From the NCBI RefSeq assembly GCF_022690765.1, contig NZ_JALCZA010000031.1, forward strand, positions 1 to 54,727: 54,727 nt of DNA, given 5' to 3'. The stretch comes from Anaeromyxobacter oryzisoli. Lineage in GTDB: Bacteria > Myxococcota > Myxococcia > Myxococcales > Anaeromyxobacteraceae. Of this stretch, positions 1 to 8,003 are shown piece after piece (position 1 is the stretch's first letter; every line of letters starts with the position of its first letter). The notes under the pieces are model-generated. The model was not told the DNA's origin and made no database searches. It saw only the letters and a list, made by a program, of their open reading frames with translations. The translations under genes were made by a program, and so were the position numbers.

Positions 1-2
1 CG

Positions 3-407
3 GCGGCGGCGCCTTCGCCGCGGAGCGCCCGCGCCCTCGAGGTGGTCCTCGCGGAGGACTCGCTCGCGACGCGCGAGGTCCTGCGCGTCCTCCTGGAGGC
101 GCAGGGGTTCCGGGTCCGGCTCGCCGCCGACGGCGAGGAGGCGCTCGCGCGGATCGCGGAGGCCGCGCCGGACGTGGTCGTGTCCGACGTGAACATGCCG
201 CGCCGCGACGGCCTCTCGCTCGCGCGGGCGCTCCGCGCGCGTCGCGAGACGGAGCGGCTCCCCATCGTCCTCCTCACCTCGCAGGACGACGCGGCCACCC
301 GGGCCGCCGGCGCCGCCGCGGGTGCGGACGCGTACCTCGTGAAGTCCAAGTTCAACGCGGGCGTGCTGGCCGAGACGCTCGCCCGGCTGGGCGTGAGGAC
401 CGGATGA
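3..407 (+). CDS. C-terminal receiver domain of a hybrid CheA-type kinase (5' partial)
   Basis: The reading frame is open to the left edge, so the GTG at 42 is probably internal and this is the tail of a longer protein. The visible part is one CheY-like receiver: an acidic pocket after the first strand (LAEDS), the phospho-acceptor Asp in VVSDVNMP, the Thr/Ser of LLTSQ and the Lys of YLVKSKF. The ending 'VKSKF..GVLAETLARLG' resembles the receiver fused to the C-terminus of FrzE/CheA-like hybrid kinases, where it acts as phosphate acceptor or sink. The stop overlaps the start of the downstream cheB-like gene (ATGA), as expected for a chemosensory operon. The kinase part lies outside the window, so a stand-alone CheY cannot be excluded. 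Confidence 0.75.
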   Translation, partial: AAAPSPRSARALEVVLAEDSLATREVLRVLLEAQGFRVRLAADGEEALARIAEAAPDVVVSDVNMPRRDGLSLARALRARRETERLPIVLLTSQDDAATRAAGAAAGADAYLVKSKFNAGVLAETLARLGVRTG

Positions 408-1468
408 CCGCGGTGGCGGTGGTCCTGGACGACCACGCGCTCGCCGCCGTGCCGGGGCTCGACGCGGCGCTCGCGCGGGCGGGCGCGCTCGTGATGCGCG
501 CGTTCCAGGGCTCGCCGAACCCGAACCTCCTCCGGCGGTACCGCGGCGTGGCGGTGATCGGCGGGCCGGATCGGGCGGGGCTCGTCGCGCGGCTCGAGCG
601 CGCGACCGCGTCCGTCGCGGCGCCGGTGATCGGCATCCTCCCGCCGGGCGTCGCGGCCTCGCCGGAGCTGCGCGGCCCGGGGGTGGTGGACCTCGTGCCC
701 GCGGACGCGCCGGACATCGCCGGGCGGATCATCCTGATGGCGTCCGTGCCGGTGGTGTCGGCGGCGCGGGCGCCGCGCCCCGGCGCCGAGCGGCCGGAGC
801 GGAGAGGTGAGCCGTCCGGGGCCGCGGCGGCGCCCGGTGCGCCCACGCCGCCGGTGCGGGTCCGCGGGGCCGAGCCTCCAGCGGCCGCGGCCGGCCCCGG
901 CGGAGGCGGCGCTCCAGACGACGTGATCGCGATCGCGAGCTCGACGGGGGGCGTCTGGGTCCTCGCGGCGCTCCTCCGCGCGCTCCCGGCGCGGGGGCGC
1001 GCCGCCCTGGTGGCGCAGCACATGGAGGCCGAGTTCGTCCCCTTCTTCGCGGAGTGGCTCGAGGGGGCCTCCGGCTGGCGCACGGTGCTCGTGGACGGCC
1101 CGGTGCCGCTCGCGCCCGGGGCGGCGTACGTCGCGGCGGGCGGTCGCGATCTCGTCCTGGACGGGGCGGTGCTGCGCGGCGCGCCGTCCTCGTCGCGCTT
1201 CGTGCCGAGCGGCGATCGGCTGCTCGCCTCGGCGAGCGGGCTCGGGTCGCGGGCGGCGGGCGTCGTGCTCTCGGGGATGGGGCAGGACGGGGCGGCAGGG
1301 CTTGCCGAGATCGCCCGCGCGGGCGGGACGGCGCTGTGCCAGGCGCCGGCCACCGCGGTGGTGCCGTCCATGCCGGAGAGCGCCCTGCGACGCACCCCCG
1401 GCGCCCTCCCGCTGACCCCGCCGGCGCTCGCGGCGGCGCTCGCGGCGCGCAGGGCGGCGGCTCAGTAA
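404..1468 (+). CDS. cheB: CheB-type protein-glutamate methylesterase with degenerate receiver
   Basis: Predicted to hydrolyse methyl-glutamate on chemoreceptors (CheB family; adaptation). Residues about 170-345 form the CheB catalytic domain. The triad is readable: Ser180 in ASSTGG, His206 in VAQHM and Asp295 in GMGQDG. Residues 1-125 look like a receiver by length and strand pattern, but the expected Asp after the third strand is not there (VAVIGGPD) and the conserved Lys is not evident. Phosphorylation control may therefore be lost. A Pro/Ala/Gly-rich linker (about 125-170) joins the halves. Its ATG overlaps the stop of the preceding CheA-like receiver, so the two are translationally coupled. 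354 aa is normal for CheB. The catalytic call is strong; the loss of receiver function is inference. Confidence 0.88.
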   Translation: MTAVAVVLDDHALAAVPGLDAALARAGALVMRAFQGSPNPNLLRRYRGVAVIGGPDRAGLVARLERATASVAAPVIGILPPGVAASPELRGPGVVDLVPADAPDIAGRIILMASVPVVSAARAPRPGAERPERRGEPSGAAAAPGAPTPPVRVRGAEPPAAAAGPGGGGAPDDVIAIASSTGGVWVLAALLRALPARGRAALVAQHMEAEFVPFFAEWLEGASGWRTVLVDGPVPLAPGAAYVAAGGRDLVLDGAVLRGAPSSSRFVPSGDRLLASASGLGSRAAGVVLSGMGQDGAAGLAEIARAGGTALCQAPATAVVPSMPESALRRTPGALPLTPPALAAALAARRAAAQ

Positions 1469-1505
1469 ACCCTGTGTGAACGTCAGGCCCGGTGGGGCTC
1501 TCCAA

Positions 1506-1523
1506 CCGTGCGTGAACGCACGG
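1506..1523. terminator. Perfect inverted repeat after cheB
   Basis: CCGTGCG and CGCACGG (7 bp) flank a TGAA tetraloop, 38 nt after the cheB stop. There is no T-run, so this is a hairpin that could end the chemosensory transcript rather than a classical intrinsic terminator. Confidence 0.4.
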
Positions 1524-1683
1524 CTATTCGGCTCCAGCCGGGTGACGTGACGCGTCGTTTACCATGAGTGGCATCGGGCTCGCATGCACTCGGGGCAGAA
1601 ACGACCGGGGCGGCGGACGGCGCGCTGCGGGCCAGCGAAGTCGAGCCCTTCGCCGCGACCGGGGAGGGGTGTCTGTTGACCCC

Positions 1684-1701
1684 GGGTGCACGCTTGCACC
1701 C
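1684..1701. promoter_or_regulatory. Inverted repeat upstream of the KAS III gene
   Basis: GGGTGCA-CGCT-TGCACCC is a perfect 7-bp dyad with a 4-nt centre. It starts two bases after a TTGACC hexamer (1676-1681) and lies 50 nt before the KAS III start codon. The placement would suit a repressor operator or a leader hairpin. No convincing -10 box was found, so the role is open. Confidence 0.3.
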
Positions 1702-1750
1702 AGGGGGGAACGAGCGCGGCGCACGCCGCGCCGGAACTGGAGATCGGGTG

Positions 1751-2827
1751 ATGAAGACGGTGCGTTACGTCGGGGTCGGTTCGTACGTCCCACCGCTGGT
1801 CGTGAAGAACGACCGGCTCACGCAGGCGATCCCGGGGTGGTCGGCCGAGCGGATCGAGGATCGCACCGGGATCCGGGAGCGCCGGTACCTGTGGGACTTC
1901 GACGTGGAGCAGGGGCGGGCGATCGCGCCGCCGGAGGGCTCTGCGGGCCCGCGGTGGAACACCGACATGGTGGAGATCGCGGTGCGGCAGGCCCTCGACC
2001 GGGCGGGGCTCCCCGCGCGCGAGATCGACGGGATCTACCTCGTCACCAGCACGCCGGACCGGATGAACTTCTGCTACGACGCCGTCGAGCTCCACCGCCG
2101 GCTCGGGTGCCGCTCCGACGCGAGCGCGATGGTCATCGACTCGGGGTGCGGCGGGGCCGTCTACCTCATGGACATGGCGCAGAAGCTCATCCTCTCCGGT
2201 CAGGCGAAGACGATCGTGGTGGCGGCCTCCACGTTCGCGTCCTGCTTCCTCGATCGCGACGTCTACACCTCGCCGCTGCCGAGCAACCGCAGGATCAACG
2301 CGTTCCTCTCGATGTACATGTTCGGCGACGGCGCGGGCGCCATCGTGCTCCGCGGCGACGAGGGGTCCGACCTCGGCGTGATCGCCTCGACGGCAGGCAC
2401 CGAGCACGAGCAGCTCGTGATCCGCACCGTCGGCGGGTCGCAGGTCCCGACGTTCCGCGCCAGCACGCCGGACCACGCGTTCTTCGTGGACGGCCCCGTG
2501 GTGGCCCGCGCCTACCCGGAGTACATGACCCGCGCCGTGAACGAGCTACGCACCGCGGTGCCCAGGGTGGTCCCGGAGCTCCAGCGGTACTACCTGCACC
2601 AGGCCAACAAGCGGGTTCTCCTGTCGTTCGCCGAGAAGGCGGGCATCCCGCTCGATCGCGTCCCGGTGAACGTGGACCGCTACGGCAACACGTCCGCCGC
2701 CTCGACGCTGCTCCTGTTCTCCGAGGACGTGGAGGCCGGCCGGGTGAAGCTGGGCTCCGGCGAGCCCGTCCTCTTCGCCGCGGTGGGCGCGGGCGTCCAC
2801 TTCGGCGGCCAGATCGTGCGCGTGTGA
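1751..2827 (+). CDS. 3-oxoacyl-ACP synthase III (KAS III / FabH-like)
   Basis: A 358-aa thiolase-fold condensing enzyme. The KAS III catalytic set is present: Cys133 in DSGCGG, His283 in YYLHQANK and Asn313 in RYGNTSAAS. The N-terminus (VGVGSYVPP, RTGIRERR) is typical of FabH. The frame is open upstream to 1568, but the ATG at 1751 fits the family start and follows 'ggaactggag'. Compared with housekeeping FabH there is an insert after RERRY (about residues 43-65, rich in Asp, Glu and Trp) that could reshape the acyl-donor pocket. No other fatty-acid genes adjoin, so it is more likely an accessory starter or condensing enzyme than the essential FabH. Its substrate cannot be read from the sequence. 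Confidence 0.85.
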   Translation: MKTVRYVGVGSYVPPLVVKNDRLTQAIPGWSAERIEDRTGIRERRYLWDFDVEQGRAIAPPEGSAGPRWNTDMVEIAVRQALDRAGLPAREIDGIYLVTSTPDRMNFCYDAVELHRRLGCRSDASAMVIDSGCGGAVYLMDMAQKLILSGQAKTIVVAASTFASCFLDRDVYTSPLPSNRRINAFLSMYMFGDGAGAIVLRGDEGSDLGVIASTAGTEHEQLVIRTVGGSQVPTFRASTPDHAFFVDGPVVARAYPEYMTRAVNELRTAVPRVVPELQRYYLHQANKRVLLSFAEKAGIPLDRVPVNVDRYGNTSAASTLLLFSEDVEAGRVKLGSGEPVLFAAVGAGVHFGGQIVRV

Positions 2828-2881
2828 CGTAGAATGGACGGCGAGCAGTCACCCGAAGTCATTTCGGAGGAGAAGAACGCC

Positions 2882-3421
2882 ATGTCCCTCTCGAAGCGTC
2901 TCGCGGTCGGCCTCTTCCTCGCCGTCTTCGCGCTGCCCGCCGCCGCGGGCGAGCACGTCTACCTGTTCCGCACGCAGGAGGTCTCGTCGATCAAGGCCAA
3001 CTGCGCCCCGGGCGAGGACATCATCCTCGGCGCGCTCCTGTACACGCCGCGGACCCGCGCGTCCGACGGGCTCGTGATGAAGGACGCAGGGGAGCCGGTG
3101 GGCACCGCGATCGGCTGCGGGACGACCAGGAGCTACACGCCCTTCGATCCGAACGCGCAGAACCCGTTCTCGCTCCGGCTCGAGTTCGGCGGCGGGACGC
3201 TCACGGCGAACGGCACCTGCACCCTGACCAGCCTCACGTTCCCGATCCAGGGCGTCCCGGCGCCGCTCCTCCTCGCGGGCTGCACGCTCCGCGTGAACCC
3301 GTCGCCGTCCCTGGGCGTGGTGAACGGCATCGCCACCAGCGCGAGCGTCTTCACGCCGTGGCCGCTCCCGGGCTTCGGGACGGGCTCGTTCTGGACGGTG
3401 CAGGTGTACACGAACGACTGA
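2882..3421 (+). CDS. Secreted small protein with four cysteines, function unknown
   Basis: A 179-aa product. The ATG at 2882 is preceded by a strong Shine-Dalgarno (GGAGGAG from 2866); an in-frame ATG at 2834 would add a non-signal extension. Residues 1-22 form a Sec signal peptide (basic SLSKR, hydrophobic VGLFLAVFALP, cleavage after AAAG). The mature part is polar and beta-rich with four Cys (NCAPG, IGCGT, GTCTL, AGCTL), compatible with two disulfides in the periplasm or outside. No family was recognised. It lies 54 nt after the KAS III gene and may share its transcript. Confidence 0.7.
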   Translation: MSLSKRLAVGLFLAVFALPAAAGEHVYLFRTQEVSSIKANCAPGEDIILGALLYTPRTRASDGLVMKDAGEPVGTAIGCGTTRSYTPFDPNAQNPFSLRLEFGGGTLTANGTCTLTSLTFPIQGVPAPLLLAGCTLRVNPSPSLGVVNGIATSASVFTPWPLPGFGTGSFWTVQVYTND

Positions 3422-3429
3422 ACCATCGC

Positions 3430-3475
3430 CCGGCCCCGGGCGCGCGCGACGATCGTCGCGGCGCCCCGGGGCCGG
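3430..3475. terminator. Large GC hairpin between convergent genes
   Basis: A near-perfect outer stem (CCGGCCCCGGG against CCCCGGGGCCGG) encloses a perfect 16-nt palindrome at 3445-3460 (CGCGACGA-TCGTCGCG). It lies between a plus-strand gene ending at 3421 and a minus-strand gene ending at 3561, so a bidirectional terminator is likely. A run of 12 C follows at 3483-3494. Confidence 0.5.
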
Positions 3476-3560
3476 CGCGGAACCCCCCCCCCCCGCGCCC
3501 CCCGCGCCCGGCGGGCGCGCGCCGCGAGCACGAACGCCGTCGTGAACGCCCGCCCCCGCG

Positions 3561-4400
<840 letters not shown>

Positions 4401-4444
4401 GGCCTGCTGTTAGCGGCGGGCGGAACCCCGCGCAGGAAAGACGA

Positions 4445-4477
4445 ACGCCCGGCCGCGCGTGCGCGCGAGCCGGGCGT
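4445..4477 (-). terminator. Intrinsic terminator of the 4501-6021 lipoprotein gene
   Basis: ACGCCCGGC at 4445-4453 pairs with GCCGGGCGT at 4469-4477. Read on the minus strand, the stem begins 24 nt after the stop codon and is followed by TCGTCTTTCC, a short pyrimidine tract. Confidence 0.55.
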
Positions 4478-4500
4478 CCGGTGATTACTGTTCTGCGCCG

Positions 4501-6021
4501 CTACGGATAGGTGAAGACGCCGGCGACGTCCTCGGTCTGGGAGAGCTGCGTGAACGTCGTCGTGAACGTCCCGATGGCCTCCTTGATCGCGAGGATCCGG
4601 AGCTGGTAGGTCATCCCGTGCTCCAGCGCGGCGGTCGCGGTGCCGTCGGAGTTGAACTGCAAGGAGTCCGTCGTGGTGGCGGTCATGTCGTAGGTCCAGA
4701 TCTGGTTCCCATAGGTGTCGAAGACCTGGACGCGGTAGGTCGCAGCGGAGGAGTCCACGCTGCTCTTCTGCCAATCGAACACCGGGGTCGGCGTGGAGAT
4801 GACGGCCGGCGTCCCGCTCACGGCCACCCCGTCGATCTTCAGCAGATCGACCGCAGGGACGATCTTGAAGTTCGGGGGCGTGCCCGGCGTGAACGTGCCG
4901 CCGGAGAAGGTCCCCACGACGCCGCCCTGGACGGCGATCTGGGGCGCGGCGGTGTTGCCGGTGCCGGAGATGTTGCGGACGTCGCCGTCGAGGCCGAACG
5001 CGGCGAGCGCGATGTACCGGCCGTCGGGGATCCCGGCGAAGTCATAGGTGCCGCCGGCGCTGACGGTGAGCCCCGGAGGCGACTCGCCGCGGTCCAGGTT
5101 CGGGACGTAGGTGGACTCGACGACGAGCGTCACCGCGACCGGCGAGGCCGCGCCGTTGTTGTAGATGAGGGTGCCGCTCACCGCCGCGCCTGCGCCGCCG
5201 GCGAGCGCGAGGTCCACGAGGTTGTCGCCGTCGGCGAGGGCGGCGGTGGTCACGGGAGCGTAGTTCGCGCCCTTGGTGTAGGCGGTCACGACGTACTGCG
5301 TCCCGGGGGTCAGGTTGTAGATCGCGTAGCTCCCATTCGCGTCCGCCACGCCGGTGACCCCGGTCTGCGGACCGGCGCCGCCGGGCGCCGGCTCGGCGAC
5401 GACGAGCGCGCCGGCGCCGGAGGGCGGCCGGGCCACGGTGCCATGGATGAAGGCGGTGGCGCTGGCCGCGGTGGTCGGGTCGAGCTTGAGGAGCTTGACG
5501 TTCAGCGTCGAGGCTTCGGCCGTCGAGATCACCCAGGTGTTGCTGTTGGTGTCGAGCTTCGCGAGGGAGAGGTCGATGGGCAGCGCCGAGCGCAGGCCGC
5601 TCGGGAAGGTCTCGTAGCCCTGCTTGTCCGCTCGCACGGTGAAGAAGGTCTGGAGGGGCTTGCCGCTCGAGTCGCGCTGCGCGGGGACGCTGAGGGAGTA
5701 GTTGCCCAGCGCCGCGCCGGTGGAGTCGGTGCCCGACGTCACCGCAACCCTGGAGAGGGGCGCCTGGTTCGTGTCGAGCGCCACCACCCGCGCGTCGTTC
5801 AGGTTGACCAGCGTGGAATCGGCCGTCGTGACGAGGTTCGAGACCGCGCCGGAGATGACGACGGGCGCGAAGCACCCGGGCTCGCCGCCCTGCACGTACT
5901 CGCAGACCAGGCCGCTGTCGCAGCCGGTCTTGGCCACGGGGTCACAGGACTTCTTGTCGCTGCCGCCGCTGCACGCCGTGAGGAACGCGGCGAGCAGGAC
6001 GATGCGTCGGAGTCGGATCAT
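4501..6021 (-). CDS. Lipoprotein with carboxypeptidase-regulatory-like (Cna-B type) repeats
   Basis: A 506-aa lipoprotein. The ATG at 6021 follows GGAGAA and begins a lipoprotein signal (MIRLRRIVLLAAF) with lipobox LTAC, giving a lipidated Cys16. A short Cys-rich stretch follows (SCDPVAKTGCDSGLVC..PGC, probably two disulfides). Several 90-100-residue beta domains come next with 'G.Y.I.NL.PGTQYVV' and 'G.YDFAGIPDGRYIA' signatures of carboxypeptidase regulatory-like folds. The C-terminal 100 residues resemble a fibronectin-like domain (TPVFDWQKS, YRVQVFD, MTYQLRILA). The likely role is an outer-membrane surface scaffold or binding protein; no catalytic motif was seen. The frame is open upstream to 6255, but the signal peptide fixes the start. 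Confidence 0.8.
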   Translation of the reverse strand: MIRLRRIVLLAAFLTACSGGSDKKSCDPVAKTGCDSGLVCEYVQGGEPGCFAPVVISGAVSNLVTTADSTLVNLNDARVVALDTNQAPLSRVAVTSGTDSTGAALGNYSLSVPAQRDSSGKPLQTFFTVRADKQGYETFPSGLRSALPIDLSLAKLDTNSNTWVISTAEASTLNVKLLKLDPTTAASATAFIHGTVARPPSGAGALVVAEPAPGGAGPQTGVTGVADANGSYAIYNLTPGTQYVVTAYTKGANYAPVTTAALADGDNLVDLALAGGAGAAVSGTLIYNNGAASPVAVTLVVESTYVPNLDRGESPPGLTVSAGGTYDFAGIPDGRYIALAAFGLDGDVRNISGTGNTAAPQIAVQGGVVGTFSGGTFTPGTPPNFKIVPAVDLLKIDGVAVSGTPAVISTPTPVFDWQKSSVDSSAATYRVQVFDTYGNQIWTYDMTATTTDSLQFNSDGTATAALEHGMTYQLRILAIKEAIGTFTTTFTQLSQTEDVAGVFTYP

Positions 6022-6229
6022 GTCGTTGTTCTCCACGAGAGTTGCAGGCGCAGCCGCGCACCAGTCGAGCACCGCGGCACCACGCCCACCGGACGCGTCC
6101 GCCGATGGGCGCCGCGCCGGAGATCCATGCGGTGTGCCATGGACCAACGACGGCGTTAAAGCACCTTCACGGTAGGTTGGTCGAGGGGGGCGCGGGTCGG
6201 ATGGCTCACGACATCGGGCTCGGTGCGCG

Positions 6230-6429
6230 GCGCGAACCCGAACGCGAACCCGCACCCGTCACCGTGCCCGTCACCGTAACCGTTTCCCGTGCCCGCATCC
6301 CGCCTCCCGTGTCCCCTGGCCCGTGATCCGACGGCGCGGTCGGATCACGGGATCGGGCCACAGGCCACGCGACCCGGTTCACGGGTCACGGAGAGTACCG
6401 GTGACGGTGACGGGCACGGACCACGGGCG
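6230..6429. repeat. Degenerate short-period repeat with inverted halves
   Basis: Within the 623-bp gap 6022-6644, the left part is built of roughly 6-base units (cgaacc, cgaacg, cgcacc, cgtcacc, gtgccc). The right part (about 6398-6420) carries the reverse complement (ggtgacggtgacgggcacgg against the left-side caccgtgcccgtcaccgt). A perfect 13-bp hairpin sits between them. Neither strand gives a credible protein; the frames yield only RTRTR/RVRVR-type strings. Confidence 0.6.
6320..6351. repeat. Perfect 13-bp inverted repeat
   Basis: CCCGTGATCCGAC (6320-6332) and GTCGGATCACGGG (6339-6351) flank a GGCGCG loop. An outer TGGCCC / GGGCCA pair (6317-6322, 6355-6360) offers an alternative, longer stem. 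It is the centre of the inverted short-period repeat region. Confidence 0.7.
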
Positions 6430-6495
6430 ACTGCGGGCCGCGTCGTGCGTGCGGAGCGTGGAAGCGGATTACAGCCGTCACGCAGGGTGGAGGGA

Positions 6496-6644
6496 CCCCG
6501 CCGCAGGCGGGGGGAGGGGCGCAGCCCCTCCGCGCGGGGACCTCGCGCGCGATCGCGAAGCGAAGCGCGCGAGGTCACGGGCCCCGCGCAGCAGGGGTGG
6601 GGCCCCGACGAGCTCTGCTCGGCGGGGCGGGGCGGCACGCCCCG
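6496..6644 (-). terminator. Tandem array of GC hairpins downstream of pfp
   Basis: At least four hairpins: CCCCGCC-gca-GGCGGGG (6496-6512); GGAGGGGC-gca-GCCCCTCC (6513-6531); a 12-bp stem GACCTCGCGCGC / GCGCGCGAGGTC (6539-6550, 6565-6576); and GGGGCG-gca-CGCCCC (6630-6644), which directly abuts the pfp stop codon. Three share a GCA loop. The most 3'-proximal can end pfp transcription; the rest look like a repetitive intergenic array. Confidence 0.5.
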
Positions 6645-7829
6645 TTAGATCTTATTCAAGAAAATCGGCAGCCCGCGCTTGTTCGCGTAGATCGGCCGCA
6701 GCCGCTGCTTGTTGTACATCGAGTCCACGTCCACCTTGCGGGGCCCGAGCTTCGGATCCGGGATCGGCACGAGGTCGTACTTCCCGTCCACCAGCGCCGA
6801 CATGAGCCCGCTCTTGTTCTCGAGCACGGCGTCGAACGCCATCGTGCCGAACGTGAGCGCGACCATCTTGTCGATGAAGTCGGGCTCGCCAGAGCGGAGG
6901 TCGTAGGTGAGATCGGAGACGATGGTCTCCTCGCCGGTGCGCCGCTTGATCTCGTCGGAGAGCGACTCGGCGACGCTCGCCTTCTTCCGGTGGCCGAACG
7001 CGTCGGGCTCGCCGTACTCCTGCACCTTGTAGCCCTCCCACTGCGCGCCCTCGGAGAGGACGACCAGGGCGTACGAGGACGGGTTCTCCAGCTTGTCGCG
7101 GTGGAGCAGATCCACGAGGAGCTCGAGCTTCGGCTTGTACTCGGGGATCAGGCAGCGGATCGAGGAGACGTAGGCGGTGTACAGCGCGGTGAAGCCCGCG
7201 TCGCGGCCGAACACGCGGAAGATGCCGATCCGCTCGTGCGAGCCGACCGTCGTGCGCTGCCGCTCGATGGCGTCCATCGCGCGGGTGATCGCGGTGGAGA
7301 AGCCGATGCAGTACTCGGTGTTGCGCACGTCGTTGTCCATCGTCTTCGGGATCGCGATCACCTTGAACCCCTGCGCGTGGAGCTTCTGCGCGTAGGAGAG
7401 GGTGTCGTCGCCGCCGATGGCGAGCAGGTACTCGAGGCCGAGCCCCTCGAGGTTGGCGAGCACCTGCCGCGAGACGTCGAAGGTGGTCGTTGTGACGCCG
7501 CCCTTGGTGCTCTGCGCGGACGGGAAGGTCTGGCCCGCGAGGTGGCGCGGCAGGGTCTTCATCTTCGCGGGGTTCGTCCGCGAGGAGTGGAGGAAGGTGC
7601 CGCCGCTCCGGTCCACCGTGCGGGTGTTGTCCCGGTTCAGCGGCAGCACGTACCGGGCCCGGCTGGCCGGGTCCCCGAGGTCGAGGTGGGTGAGCGCCTC
7701 CCAGCCGCGCCGGAGGCCCACCACCTCGATGTCGTGCTCCGCGCCGCGGTAGACGACGCTCTTGATGACCGAGTTCAGGCCGGGGACGTCCCCGCCGCCC
7801 GTGAGAATGCCGACGCGCTTTCTCGCCAT
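6645..7829 (-). CDS. pfp: 6-phosphofructokinase, PPi-dependent type
   Basis: A 394-aa PFKA-superfamily enzyme phosphorylating fructose 6-phosphate (glycolysis; reversible if PPi-driven). The N-terminal phosphate loop is ILTGGGDVPGLN (residues 8-19). The two residues that separate donors in this family both read PPi-type. The motif is GGDDT (139-143) instead of GGDGS, and Lys162 occurs in PKTMDND where ATP enzymes such as E. coli PfkA have Gly (PGTIDND). Asp165 and Asp167 are the expected catalytic and Mg-binding acids. The start at 7829 follows AGGATG. The gene is monocistronic and divergent from the PLP enzyme at 8004. Family membership is certain; donor specificity is inferred from the two positions. 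Confidence 0.85.
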   Translation of the reverse strand: MARKRVGILTGGGDVPGLNSVIKSVVYRGAEHDIEVVGLRRGWEALTHLDLGDPASRARYVLPLNRDNTRTVDRSGGTFLHSSRTNPAKMKTLPRHLAGQTFPSAQSTKGGVTTTTFDVSRQVLANLEGLGLEYLLAIGGDDTLSYAQKLHAQGFKVIAIPKTMDNDVRNTEYCIGFSTAITRAMDAIERQRTTVGSHERIGIFRVFGRDAGFTALYTAYVSSIRCLIPEYKPKLELLVDLLHRDKLENPSSYALVVLSEGAQWEGYKVQEYGEPDAFGHRKKASVAESLSDEIKRRTGEETIVSDLTYDLRSGEPDFIDKMVALTFGTMAFDAVLENKSGLMSALVDGKYDLVPIPDPKLGPRKVDVDSMYNKQRLRPIYANKRGLPIFLNKI

Positions 7830-8003
7830 GGCCGCATCCTATATCCGGCGGACCGGGTCGCGCTCGTAACAGAAGCGCGCGCCCTGTGAGGGACGCCGGC
7901 TCGTGACGGATGACGCCTGCCCGCGCTCGAGCCGCCGCGGCGCACGCCGGCCGGCGCGCCGACGGCTTGCGTCCGCGCCGGCGCGACGCGACCATGCGCC
8001 ATC

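Noticed and set aside
3483..3494. C12 homopolymer
   Set aside because: Short mononucleotide run in a GC-rich convergent gap; not linked to a start codon, so phase variation is unlikely.
4459..6159. 566-codon plus-strand frame opposite the 4501-6021 lipoprotein
   Set aside because: Low-complexity Arg/Gly/Val string; the minus strand has a signal peptide, RBS and domain structure.
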